Positions 51,653 through 60,642 of a DNA stretch of 64,000 nt are shown here, in pieces. Origin of the DNA: Flavisericum labens. GTDB lineage: Bacteria > Bacteroidota > Bacteroidia > Flavobacteriales > Flavobacteriaceae. The position numbers were made by a program, and so were the translations under genes. The notes under the pieces are model-generated. The model saw only the letters and a program-made list of their open reading frames with translations. It did not search any database and was not told where the DNA came from. The stretch's first letter is position 1; each line of letters begins with the position of its first letter. The DNA is taken from the NCBI RefSeq assembly GCF_045446075.1, contig NZ_JBJJBQ010000001.1, positions 434,001 through 498,000 on the forward strand, given 5' to 3'.

Positions 51653-52071
51653 GCTTTGCGTGTTATATAAGAAACGTTTTCCAAATCTACATCAACTATA
51701 AATTTTTGTTTTAAAAACTGCCTGCCAATAAGCACCGGGAATTTCATATCGTCTCTAGTGCTTAAAGTTAAGTTAATCTTGTACGTTTTTCCAAAAAATA
51801 TGACTTCAGATTTCACTTTGTAGCGGTTTTCCTTGTATCCGTTACTGCTTTTTACGTCGGTTCTCGAAAAAACATCAAATACAATTTCGGTCTTTCCAAA
51901 GTTTTTGTGCGCACCACTGTTAAAAATACAGCGCAATTTATGGTCTTCTTCAATAATTTCAGAACAGTGGATCGCCGATGTATAAGCCCCCGTGTCCATC
52001 TTTACATCAATATTGTACAGACCCAACTTTGGGAAATCAACAATATCAACACGTCCTACAATTTTTTTCAT
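51649..52071 (-). CDS. RimB-like, retropepsin-fold ATP-dependent zinc protease family protein
   Basis: The 140-residue protein has the aspartic-protease-like motif MDTGAYTSAIHC (Asp26-Thr-Gly) and the second half LIGRQFLKQKFIVDVD that completes the retropepsin-like fold. Members are annotated as ATP-dependent zinc proteases. In Pseudomonas the homologue RimB works with RimK. Here it is the first gene of the rimB-rimK-deacylase-5-FCL group, with a 4-base overlap into rimK. Confidence 0.85.
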   Translation of the reverse strand: MKKIVGRVDIVDFPKLGLYNIDVKMDTGAYTSAIHCSEIIEEDHKLRCIFNSGAHKNFGKTEIVFDVFSRTDVKSSNGYKENRYKVKSEVIFFGKTYKINLTLSTRDDMKFPVLIGRQFLKQKFIVDVDLENVSYITRKA

Positions 52072-52085
52072 TTCAATTTTTATTT

Positions 52086-52186
52086 TAGCGTTACCCTTGG
52101 GGTCGGGCTTTCACTACTCGCTTCCTCTCCCGATAACTATCGGGATTGGCGAGCTCAAACAGACCGTTCAATCCCTAACGTATCCT
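52086..52186. repeat. flavobacterial intergenic hairpin element
   Basis: The element begins AGCGTTACCCTTGGGGTCGG and ends CAATCCCTAACG. It contains a nested hairpin (TCCCGATA/TATCGGGA, around 52130) inside an outer CTCGC/GCGAG stem. Both ends and the hairpin match a repeat that I recall as widespread in Flavobacteriaceae. No coding capacity is expected. Confidence 0.6.
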
Positions 52187-52356
52187 TCTCCAAAGGTATT
52201 AATAACTCAAAGCTTTTGGTAAACCAATTAAGCCCTGTAAAAGGCAGCGAATGTAGATAAATAATCAATTCAATAATCAAAAATTTTTATAAAATATTAG
52301 CGTTTATTCAGTACTATAATTAATAGGTGAAAATTAAAATAATTACCTTTACAACA

Positions 52357-54150
52357 ATGGATACCCCCAATTTAGAGATACAAATAAAAACCCTGCCCAA
52401 CCAACCCGGAGTTTATCAATATTACGATAAAGAAGGTGCCATTATTTATGTGGGGAAAGCCAAAAATTTAAAAAAACGGGTAAGCTCTTACTTCACCAAA
52501 ACCCACGATAGTGGTAAAACCAGGGTGTTGGTAAAAAAAATTGCCGAAATAAAGCATATTGTTGTTGATACCGAAACTGATGCGCTTCTACTGGAAAATA
52601 ACCTGATTAAAAAATACCAGCCTCGCTACAACGTTATGCTAAAGGATGATAAATCGTATCCATGGATTTGCATAAAAAAAGAGCGTTTTCCAAGGGTGTT
52701 TTCTACTCGCCGTGTTTTTAAGGACGGGAGCGAATACTTTGGTCCCTATACCAGCGGAAAAACCGTGCACACCTTGCTCGATTTAATTAAAGGATTGTAT
52801 AGTCTGCGAACCTGTAATTATAATTTATCCGAAGAAAAAGTAGAAGCCGGAAAGTATAAAGTTTGCCTAGAGTACCATTTGGGAAATTGTAAGGGCCCCT
52901 GTGAAGGTTTTGAGACTGAGAATAAATACAACGAAAACATAAAAGCCATAAAGGAAATTTTAAAAGGAAATTTTAAAGATTCACTTCAGCAATTTAAGTC
53001 ACAAATGCATGCTTACGCTGAAAATATGCAGTTTGAAGAAGCTCAAGGTATAAAGGAGAAACTCGATGTACTTGAAAATTATCAAGCAAAATCTACTATT
53101 GTAAATCCAAAAATTAGCAATGTAGATGTGTTTGCCATTATGAGTGACGAAAGTTATGGCTATATCAATTTTTTGCAACTGTCGTACGGTTCCATTATTC
53201 GGGCACATACCTTAGAGATTAAAAAGAAACTCGACGAAACCGACAAAGAACTTTTAGAGTTGGCTATTACCGAAATTAGGCAGCGATTCAATTCAAAATC
53301 TAAAGAAATTTATGTGCCATTCAAGGTCGATTTAGGTGAAGATGTTAAAGTTACCGTTCCAAAATTAGGAGATAAAAAGCACATTTTAGATTTGTCGTTG
53401 CGAAACGCCAAATACTTTAGGATGGAGCGTTTCAAGCAAATGAAAATCGTAGATCCAGACAGGCATGCCAATCGTATTATGGCGCAAATGAGGGCCGATT
53501 TAAGACTAAATGAAGAACCGCGGCATATTGAATGCTTTGATAATTCGAACATTCAGGGAACAAATCCTGTAGCGGCTTGTGTGGTTTTTAAAAATGGAAA
53601 ACCAAGTAAGAAGGATTATCGGCATTTTAACATAAAAACCGTGGAAGGACCAGACGATTTTGCTTCTATGGAAGAAGTCGTGTATCGCCGCTACAAGCGT
53701 TTGCTCGATGAAGACCAACCGTTGCCGCAACTTATTATTATTGATGGCGGAAAAGGACAATTGTCATCCGCATTAAAGAGTCTGGATGCTTTAAACTTGA
53801 GAGGTAAGATTGCTATCATCGGAATTGCCAAACGTTTGGAAGAATTATTTTATCCAGGTGATTCAATTCCCTTATATTTAGATAAGAAAAGTGAAACCTT
53901 AAAAATAATACAGCAGTTACGTAATGAAGCGCACCGTTTTGGTATAGAACACCACCGAAACAAACGCAGTAAGAGTGCGTTAAATACAGAATTGGAAACT
54001 ATTCCAGGGGTTGGAGAAAAAACGGTTGTGGAGCTATTAAAACGTTTTAAATCAGCAAAACGAGTGGCCCATGCTAAACTAGATGAATTGGAAGAAGTAG
54101 TTGGCGTGTCGAGGGCAAAAAAGGTTTATAATTATTACCACGAAAATTAA
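52357..54150 (+). CDS. uvrC: excinuclease ABC subunit C
   Basis: UvrC makes the two incisions in nucleotide-excision repair. The protein has the GIY-YIG nuclease domain (GVYQYYDKEGAIIYVGKAKNLKKRVSSYF), a UVR domain, the C-terminal RNase-H-like part (IECFDNSNIQGTNPVA, DGGKGQLSSA) and a helix-hairpin-helix pair (ETIPGVGEKTVVELLKRF). I start it at ATG 52357 (597 residues), because the product begins MDTPNLEIQIK, close to relatives. The upstream GTG at 52327 adds ten unlikely residues. Confidence 0.95.
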   Translation: MDTPNLEIQIKTLPNQPGVYQYYDKEGAIIYVGKAKNLKKRVSSYFTKTHDSGKTRVLVKKIAEIKHIVVDTETDALLLENNLIKKYQPRYNVMLKDDKSYPWICIKKERFPRVFSTRRVFKDGSEYFGPYTSGKTVHTLLDLIKGLYSLRTCNYNLSEEKVEAGKYKVCLEYHLGNCKGPCEGFETENKYNENIKAIKEILKGNFKDSLQQFKSQMHAYAENMQFEEAQGIKEKLDVLENYQAKSTIVNPKISNVDVFAIMSDESYGYINFLQLSYGSIIRAHTLEIKKKLDETDKELLELAITEIRQRFNSKSKEIYVPFKVDLGEDVKVTVPKLGDKKHILDLSLRNAKYFRMERFKQMKIVDPDRHANRIMAQMRADLRLNEEPRHIECFDNSNIQGTNPVAACVVFKNGKPSKKDYRHFNIKTVEGPDDFASMEEVVYRRYKRLLDEDQPLPQLIIIDGGKGQLSSALKSLDALNLRGKIAIIGIAKRLEELFYPGDSIPLYLDKKSETLKIIQQLRNEAHRFGIEHHRNKRSKSALNTELETIPGVGEKTVVELLKRFKSAKRVAHAKLDELEEVVGVSRAKKVYNYYHEN

Positions 54151-54169
54151 AAAATGGAATTATATTTAA

Positions 54170-54210
54170 AGTGTTTGTCATTTTAAAATGACAAATGCAT
54201 TAAAAACACT
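54170..54210. repeat. 22-base perfect palindrome inside a larger inverted repeat
   Basis: Positions 54174-54195 form a perfect palindrome (TTTGTCATTTT and its complement). It is flanked by AGTGTTT (54170-54176) and AAACACT (54204-54210). It lies between uvrC and the patatin gene, and could be a terminator or an operator. Confidence 0.6.
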
Positions 54211-54228
54211 GAACTTTAAATTATCAAA

Positions 54229-56475
54229 TTGTACCATAAAGCCATAATGTTAGCCCTATTACTAATGGGTTCGTTTTTTGCGAAAGCGCAAAATAAACCT
54301 GTTGAACAACCCCAACCCAAAATAGGTTTGGTGTTAAGTGGAGGTGGGGCAAAAGGTTTGGCACACATTGGTGTTTTAAAGGTTATTGATAGTTTGGGTG
54401 TAAAGGTCGATTATATAGCAGGAACAAGTATGGGAGCCATAATCGGGGCATTATATGCTTCTGGTTATTCTGGCAAGGAACTCGATTCTATTTTTCAAAA
54501 AGTCGATTTCGATAATATTATTAACGACGATTTGCCACGTGCCTCAAAAGCCTTTTATGAACGTGATAATTCTGAAAAGTATGCCGTTACCCTACCTTTT
54601 GATAATTTTAAAATAAAATTGCCCTCAGCACTATCAAGGGGACAAGTAGCCTATGGTTTAATTTTAAAGCTATTACTTCCTGTAAATCATATTAACGATT
54701 TCAGTAAACTGCCCATTCCGTTTTTCTGTATTGCCACTAATGTCGAAAATGGACAACAGGTAGTTTTAGACAATGGAAACCTTACACAATCTATTATGGC
54801 GAGCGGTGCCTTGCCGTCACTTTTTCAACCTGTGGTTATTGGCGACAAGATTTTAATTGATGGAGGGGTGGTAAACAATTACCCTATTGATGAGTTGCGT
54901 GATAAAGGAATGGATATCATTATTGGAATTGATGTTCAGGACGGCTTGGTAAAACGTGAAGACTTAAGATCGGCACCTGAGGTTTTAATCCAAATAAACA
55001 ACTTCCGAACCATCAACGCTATGAAGTTGAAGTCACAAAAAACAGATGTTTATATTAAGCCCAATATTAAAGATTTCAATGTGGTTTCTTTTGATAAAGG
55101 CAGTATGATAATTGAAGAAGGTGAGGAAGCGGCCTTGTCAAAGCTTAATGTATTGAGAACTTTGGTGTCTCATAACTTAGAAAGAGATATAAAAAAGAAA
55201 TTCAAGGTTAAACCAGTAGATAGTATAAAGATCAATAAATTTGATTTTAAGGGAAACAAAAATTACACCAGAGCTTATATACTAGGAAAACTAAAACTAA
55301 AGAGCGAAGAGAAAATAAGTTATAAGGAGCTTAACAAAGGAATTTACAATGTAGTAGCCACTAATAATTTTGATTCATTTCAGTTTGAACTTAAGCCAAC
55401 CAAAGATGCTGAAGGTTATGATTTTATTGCCAATGTTAAAGAATCTCAGGTCAAGACCTTTTTAAAACTGGGCGTTCATTATGACGAATTGTACAAGACC
55501 GCTGCACTGGCAAACCTTACCCAAAAACGCTTGTTTTTCAAAAATGATGTGGCGGCTTTAGATATTATACTTGGAGATAACGTTCGCTATAACTTTGAAT
55601 ATTTAATTGATAAAGGGTTTTATTGGAGTATTGGATTGAAGTCTAGATATAACCAGTTTCATAAAAGTATTAATGCCCAACTCTTATTGGACGACGAACA
55701 AATTACTGCCACAGGTTTAAAAAAACTTGATGTAAAACTAGAAGATCAAACCAACCAATTTTATTTGCAAACATTGTTTAGGAGGGATTTTTCGCTTAGC
55801 ATGGGGGTCGAACATAAGCGTTTGGAAATAAACTCTGAAACCATTTCTGGAAATAACACCAATGAGGATTTTTTACTAGAAAATACCGATTATGTTAGTC
55901 TGGTTGGTAACTTGAAACTAGATACGTACGATGACAAATATTTCCCAAAAAGGGGTGTGTATTTTAATGGTGATTTAAACATATACCTATATGCTTCTGG
56001 TTTTGTTGATAATTTTAAGGATTTTTCAATAGCCAAGGCAGATATGGGCTATGCTTTCAGTGTTTCGGATAAACTATCATTTAATTTGAAAACCAGTGGA
56101 GGGTTTAAATTAGGAGATAAATCTACCAGAACCTTAGATTTTGCTTTAGGCGGTTATGGCAATAATTTAATAAACAATTTTATACCTTTTTTAGGTTATG
56201 ATTTTATTTCACTTACAGGAAATAGCTACGTGAAAGCTTGGGCGACGGCAGATTATGAATTATTTAAGAACCATCATATTACACTTGAGGGTAACTGGGC
56301 AAATGTTGATGATAATATTTTTGATACAGGTGAATGGTTTACCTTGCCAGACTACAGAGGGTATGCCTTGGGTTATGCCGTTGAAACGTTTTTAGGGCCA
56401 GTGCAGGCAAAATATAGCTATTCGCCAGAACAGGGAAGAAGCAAATGGTTTTTTAATATTGGTTTCTGGTTTTAG
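54229..56475 (+). CDS. patatin-like phospholipase fused to an Omp85-type barrel
   Basis: The protein has a signal peptide (to about residue 21) and then a patatin domain with the oxyanion loop GGGAKG, the nucleophile motif GTSMG and the DGG of the Ser-Asp dyad. After about residue 300 a POTRA-like section and a beta-barrel ending GFWF resemble BamA. This is the PlpD-like, type V(d) layout in which the patatin is delivered to the cell surface. The start is TTG at 54229 or ATG at 54247. The former gives a better signal peptide. Confidence 0.85.
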   Translation: MYHKAIMLALLLMGSFFAKAQNKPVEQPQPKIGLVLSGGGAKGLAHIGVLKVIDSLGVKVDYIAGTSMGAIIGALYASGYSGKELDSIFQKVDFDNIINDDLPRASKAFYERDNSEKYAVTLPFDNFKIKLPSALSRGQVAYGLILKLLLPVNHINDFSKLPIPFFCIATNVENGQQVVLDNGNLTQSIMASGALPSLFQPVVIGDKILIDGGVVNNYPIDELRDKGMDIIIGIDVQDGLVKREDLRSAPEVLIQINNFRTINAMKLKSQKTDVYIKPNIKDFNVVSFDKGSMIIEEGEEAALSKLNVLRTLVSHNLERDIKKKFKVKPVDSIKINKFDFKGNKNYTRAYILGKLKLKSEEKISYKELNKGIYNVVATNNFDSFQFELKPTKDAEGYDFIANVKESQVKTFLKLGVHYDELYKTAALANLTQKRLFFKNDVAALDIILGDNVRYNFEYLIDKGFYWSIGLKSRYNQFHKSINAQLLLDDEQITATGLKKLDVKLEDQTNQFYLQTLFRRDFSLSMGVEHKRLEINSETISGNNTNEDFLLENTDYVSLVGNLKLDTYDDKYFPKRGVYFNGDLNIYLYASGFVDNFKDFSIAKADMGYAFSVSDKLSFNLKTSGGFKLGDKSTRTLDFALGGYGNNLINNFIPFLGYDFISLTGNSYVKAWATADYELFKNHHITLEGNWANVDDNIFDTGEWFTLPDYRGYALGYAVETFLGPVQAKYSYSPEQGRSKWFFNIGFWF

Positions 56476-56686
56476 TAGGTTAAATTCAATGTTTTTTTTA
56501 ACTCGTATAAAATTCCGATATTTGAAACTATATGATGCTTTTCTGGAAAGATTTACTTCAACATCTTCATTTTCTTATCAAGAGAAATCCTGAGTAAGCT
56601 GGCATTTTTGTATCTTTATATACATTGGTTTTTAGTCTATTAATACTCAATCCGAGAGGAAGGGGTAAACTCTAAAATTTTACAAA

Positions 56687-57841
56687 ATGCCTTTTTATCA
56701 TAAATTAGGAAAGATTCCTCATAAACGCCATACCCAGTTTAGAAAACCAGACGGCAGTTTATATTACGAACAACTTTTTGGTACTATTGGGTTCGATGGC
56801 ATGTCCACAAACAGTTATCACGAACAGCGGCCAACGCAGGTGAAAGAAATAAGAAAGCAGAATAGTGTCCAACCAAAAATTGCAAAATCCAATAATATCC
56901 AATCATATCGTTTCAAAGGGTTTCAAGTAAAGCCAGAGGATGATTATTTAGAAAGCAGAAAACCCGTTTTGGTGAATAGTGATTGCGCTATAATCTTGGC
57001 AGCACCAAGATATTCAACCCAAGGTTATTTCTATAAAAATACCGATGCGGACGAGTTGATTTTTATCCATAAAGGTTCAGGGAAGCTTAGAACGCATTTG
57101 GGTAATCTCGATTTCAAGTATGGTGATTACTTATTGGTGCCAAGAGGGATTATCTATAAAATAGATTTTGAAACTCAAGATAACAGGTTGTTCATTGTAG
57201 AATCAAGACGGCCTATTTATACGCCAAAACGCTACCGCAATTGGTTTGGGCAATTATTGGAGCATGCACCGTTTTGTGAGCGCGATATCCGCAGGCCACA
57301 GGAGTTGGAAACCAATAATGAATCGGGAGAATTTTTAATTAAAGTTAAAAAACAGGATGACATTATTGAAATGGTATATGCTTCACACCCTTTTGATGTG
57401 GTGGGGTATGATGGATATAATTATCCTTATGCTTTCTCTATTCATGATTTTGAGCCTATTACTGGGCGAATCCATCAGCCACCACCAGTGCATCAAACCT
57501 TTGAAACCGATGCCTTTGTAGTGTGCAGTTTTGTGCCGAGATTGTATGACTACCATCCGCAGTCCATTCCTGCGCCTTACAATCACAGTAATATAGATAG
57601 CGATGAGGTGTTGTATTATGTTGATGGAGATTTTATGAGCCGAAACGATATTGAAGCTGGTCATATTTCTTTACACCCAGCAGGTATTCCACATGGTCCG
57701 CACCCCGGAGCCACCGAACGCAGTATTGGTAAGACTAAAACTGATGAGTTGGCCGTTATGGTAGATACATTTAAACCCTTGAAAGTAACCGAAGAAGCGT
57801 TAAAATTAGCCGACGATAGTTACTATACATCGTGGTTATAA
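56687..57841 (+). CDS. hmgA: homogentisate 1,2-dioxygenase
   Basis: HmgA opens the ring of homogentisate to maleylacetoacetate. The 384-residue cupin protein has MPFYHKLGKIPHKRHTQFRKPDG, a shortened form of the family, and the iron-binding C-terminal region with HPAGIPHGPHPGA. The 210 bases before the gene are A+T rich with no gene. hppD follows after a 120-base inverted-repeat element, so the two sequential steps of tyrosine degradation lie together. Confidence 0.94.
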   Translation: MPFYHKLGKIPHKRHTQFRKPDGSLYYEQLFGTIGFDGMSTNSYHEQRPTQVKEIRKQNSVQPKIAKSNNIQSYRFKGFQVKPEDDYLESRKPVLVNSDCAIILAAPRYSTQGYFYKNTDADELIFIHKGSGKLRTHLGNLDFKYGDYLLVPRGIIYKIDFETQDNRLFIVESRRPIYTPKRYRNWFGQLLEHAPFCERDIRRPQELETNNESGEFLIKVKKQDDIIEMVYASHPFDVVGYDGYNYPYAFSIHDFEPITGRIHQPPPVHQTFETDAFVVCSFVPRLYDYHPQSIPAPYNHSNIDSDEVLYYVDGDFMSRNDIEAGHISLHPAGIPHGPHPGATERSIGKTKTDELAVMVDTFKPLKVTEEALKLADDSYYTSWL

Positions 57842-57961
57842 AAGCCCAACTTAGCCTTCCCGAAGGGAAGGCACAGTTTGATTGCAAAATAAAAACAATT
57901 AGTACAAGAACTCAAATACCCAGTTTGAGTTTCTCCCCTTCGGGGAGATTAAGAGGGGCTT
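57842..57961. repeat. 120-base inverted-repeat element between hmgA and hppD
   Basis: The element has two hairpins: CCTTCCC-GAA-GGGAAGG (57855-57871) and TCTCCCC-TTC-GGGGAGA (57932-57948). The start (AAGCCCAACTTAGCC) and the reverse complement of the end (AAGCCCCTCTTAATC) align with each other, so the two halves are imperfect inverted copies. It fills the whole gap and resembles a MITE-like or REP-type pair. Confidence 0.65.
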
Positions 57962-57964
57962 ATC

Positions 57965-59125
57965 ATGAGTAAAAATATAGAATCAGTAAACTACGGATTG
58001 GAAAAAATATTTGAAGGCGCACAAGACTTTTTGCCCCTTTTAGGAACGGATTATGTAGAGTTTTATGTGGGCAATGCCAAACAAGCAGCACACTTTTATA
58101 AAACGGCATTTGGATTTCAGTCCTATGCCTATAAAGGCTTGGAAACCGGTTCGAAAGATTCTGTGAGTTATGTGTTAAAACAGGATAAAATAAAATTAGT
58201 TTTAACCACGCCATTAAATAGTAAATCGCCAATAAACGAACATATAGTAAAGCATGGCGATGGCGTAAAGGTGGTTGCCTTATGGGTTGAAGATGCCAAA
58301 AAAGCATACCAAGAAACCACCAGCAGAGGTGCAAAATCGTATTTAGAGCCAACTGTAGAAAAAGACGAACACGGTGAGATAGTGCGCTCTGGTATTTATA
58401 CTTACGGCGAAACTGTGCATATGTTTGTAGAACGTAAAAACTACAAGGGTACGTTTTTGCCAGGATTCAGGGAATGGAAGTCAGATTATAACCCAACCGC
58501 TGTGGGTTTAAAATTTATTGACCACATGGTGGGCAATGTGGGCTGGGGGCAAATGAACAAATGGGTAAAATGGTATGAAGATGTTATGGGTTTTGAAAAC
58601 TTTCTGTCGTTTGACGATGAACAAATCCATACTGAATATTCGGCATTGATGAGTAAGGTCATGAGCAACGGTAACGGCCGAATCAAATTCCCAATAAATG
58701 AGCCCGCCAAGGGAAAAAAGAAATCGCAAATTGAGGAATATCTCGATTTTTATGAAGGAGCAGGTGTGCAGCACATTGCTGTGGCCACCGATGATATTAT
58801 TGATGCGGTTTCGCAATTAAGAGCGCGTGGTGTTGAGTTTTTGTCGAAACCGCCAGAAGCATATTATAAAGCTGTTCCTGGGCGTTTGGAAGAATACAGC
58901 CACCAGCTTAGGGAAAATATTGAAACTCTAAAAAGTTTGGGCATTATGATTGACGCTGATGAAGAAGGCTATCTGTTACAAATTTTCACCAAACCAGTAG
59001 AAGATAGGCCTACGTTGTTTTTCGAAATTATTCAACGAATGGGCGCACGAGGCTTTGGTGCAGGAAATTTTAAAGCACTCTTCGAATCCATCGAGCGCGA
59101 GCAGGCCAATAGAGGAACGTTGTAA
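57965..59125 (+). CDS. hppD: 4-hydroxyphenylpyruvate dioxygenase
   Basis: HppD converts 4-hydroxyphenylpyruvate to homogentisate, the substrate of HmgA. The 386-residue protein is built from two VOC modules. The iron ligands are the His in FIDHMVGNV, the His in VQHIAVATDD and the Glu in FFEIIQRMG. It starts MSKNIESVNYGLEKI. Its stop codon is the left end of a perfect 42-base palindrome (59123-59164). Confidence 0.95.
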   Translation: MSKNIESVNYGLEKIFEGAQDFLPLLGTDYVEFYVGNAKQAAHFYKTAFGFQSYAYKGLETGSKDSVSYVLKQDKIKLVLTTPLNSKSPINEHIVKHGDGVKVVALWVEDAKKAYQETTSRGAKSYLEPTVEKDEHGEIVRSGIYTYGETVHMFVERKNYKGTFLPGFREWKSDYNPTAVGLKFIDHMVGNVGWGQMNKWVKWYEDVMGFENFLSFDDEQIHTEYSALMSKVMSNGNGRIKFPINEPAKGKKKSQIEEYLDFYEGAGVQHIAVATDDIIDAVSQLRARGVEFLSKPPEAYYKAVPGRLEEYSHQLRENIETLKSLGIMIDADEEGYLLQIFTKPVEDRPTLFFEIIQRMGARGFGAGNFKALFESIEREQANRGTL

Positions 59126-59164
59126 GAAATGCATGTATTTCAATTGAAATACATGCATTTCTTA
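59123..59164. terminator. perfect 42-base palindrome, bidirectional terminator candidate
   Basis: Bases 59123-59164 read the same on both strands, centred on CAATTG. The palindrome includes the TAA of hppD. It lies between hppD and the convergent desaturase gene, so a bidirectional terminator is the simplest reading. Confidence 0.75.
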
Positions 59165-59180
59165 TAATATAACTAATGTT

Positions 59181-60056
59181 CTATTTTTGACCTTTTTTAA
59201 AGCCATAAGTGTTTTGACCGATAAAATCTTTGGGGAATTTATCGTCACCTTTAAATCCAATTTCTATGGTTCCACTATCTTCAGGTATATAATTGGTTTT
59301 AAAAATATAATCCCATAAGCTTAAACTAATGCCATAGTTTACGCCATAAGTTCCTTTTGGTAAAACATACGCATGGTGGTATAAATGCATTACAGGGTTA
59401 TTAAATATATACTTTAATGGCCCCCAAGTAATTTTAATGTTGGCATGGTTTAAATGGCCGATAGCAATGGTTATAAAATGAATTACATAGGCTTGGTCTG
59501 GCTCAAAACCTCCAATAATCATTACACCAAAAGTTTTAAGGGGTTTATATAAAATATTCTCCATCCAGTGATATCTTAGATGTGCTGCAAACCCCATTTC
59601 TTTTACGCTATGATGCACTTTATGGAACTTCCATAAAAATGGGTATTTATGTAATAAAACATGTGTAAACCATTGTACAAAGTCAAGTATTATAAAGAAT
59701 ACTAATAACTGCAACCAAGGAGCCCACTCAGAAATGTCAAAAATCGCAAGGCTTTTGGCGGTTAAATTTATTTCTCCAAAAAGCAACCCTATTATTTTAT
59801 AAACGCCACTAATGACAATAGAGAAAATGAAAAAATTGAAGAACATGTAAAATGCGTCGAGCCAAAAGTCCTTTCTGAAGATTGATTGTTCTTTTCGCCA
59901 AGGAAATATAATTTCCAACAACCAAACAAAAACTGAAATAGTTATAAGTCCCCAAAAGTAATTTGTGTACCATGGAACATCAAAAATTATTGATTTCCAT
60001 GTCCAGTTTAATGTGCCTTGAAATGCATTTATAAAGGCGTCTAGGTATTTTTCCAT
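59181..60056 (-). CDS. sterol desaturase / fatty acid hydroxylase superfamily protein
   Basis: The 291-residue membrane protein has about five hydrophobic segments and the His-rich metal motifs HVLLHKYPFLWKFHKVHHS and HLYHHAYVLPKGTYGVNYG that hold a di-iron centre. Family members hydroxylate or desaturate sterols, fatty acids or carotenoids. The substrate is unknown. It is the last gene before the hppD palindrome on this strand, 112 bases downstream of the cytochrome gene, so it may or may not belong to that unit. Confidence 0.87.
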   Translation of the reverse strand: MEKYLDAFINAFQGTLNWTWKSIIFDVPWYTNYFWGLITISVFVWLLEIIFPWRKEQSIFRKDFWLDAFYMFFNFFIFSIVISGVYKIIGLLFGEINLTAKSLAIFDISEWAPWLQLLVFFIILDFVQWFTHVLLHKYPFLWKFHKVHHSVKEMGFAAHLRYHWMENILYKPLKTFGVMIIGGFEPDQAYVIHFITIAIGHLNHANIKITWGPLKYIFNNPVMHLYHHAYVLPKGTYGVNYGISLSLWDYIFKTNYIPEDSGTIEIGFKGDDKFPKDFIGQNTYGFKKGQK

Positions 60057-60168
60057 AGTTAATTTATTAATTGTTCATCGTATTTTTAGCGTTAAACACT
60101 TCACCAAAATAAAACTATTGTGTTTTAAATATAGGTAAGGTTTTAAGTATATGTATTCCATTTGTCTA

Positions 60169-60642
60169 TTAATCCATCAGTTCATACCAATCAACATGCT
60201 TTATAACCTGGCGCCTTCCCTTCTTTTGTGGAGGATAGTTGGTTACTAAGTAATTGACGATAGTTTCTTGGTTTTTTCCCAAATCCCAAAGGTTTTGTGT
60301 TTCCTGCATCCATTTAATTGTGGTATTCCAACGTTCCGCATTCATTCTATTTTGAGTTACTAATTTGGCTGAATGGCAATTAGTACAATTATTTACAACA
60401 GTCATTAATCCTTCGGCGTCCATCAATCCTGTTCTAACATGAATACCATTTTCTATGCGGTCTTCATCTATTTCTATTGGTTTTGATATTAACGTTTCTG
60501 TTTCAGTATTAAAATTTAAAAAACCTGGATTTACCATATGGTAAACCAACCCACCTCCAGTAATTACGAACAAGAAAAAAAGAATCATCAATAGACGATA
60601 TACTTTTCTGACTTTTGCTATAAACACTTCTTCTTTAGACAT
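60169..60642 (-). CDS. membrane-anchored monohaem cytochrome c, sulfite dehydrogenase partner
   Basis: The 157-residue protein has a membrane segment (about 16-36) and one haem motif CTNCH (residues 86-90). It starts at the base next to the last base of the sulfite dehydrogenase gene, so it is its operon partner. In bacterial SorAB enzymes the second subunit is a c-type cytochrome that takes electrons from the molybdenum subunit. Here it lies on the same strand and order, which supports that role. Confidence 0.85.
   Translation of the reverse strand: MSKEEVFIAKVRKVYRLLMILFFLFVITGGGLVYHMVNPGFLNFNTETETLISKPIEIDEDRIENGIHVRTGLMDAEGLMTVVNNCTNCHSAKLVTQNRMNAERWNTTIKWMQETQNLWDLGKNQETIVNYLVTNYPPQKKGRRQVIKHVDWYELMD

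Noticed and set aside
51907..52260. Plus-strand open frame of 117 residues
   Set aside because: It runs antisense to the RimB-like protease gene and into the hairpin repeat, with no recognisable domain, so it is a shadow frame.
57963..58352. Minus-strand frame opposite hppD
   Set aside because: It is antisense to a clear dioxygenase and lacks any family motif.
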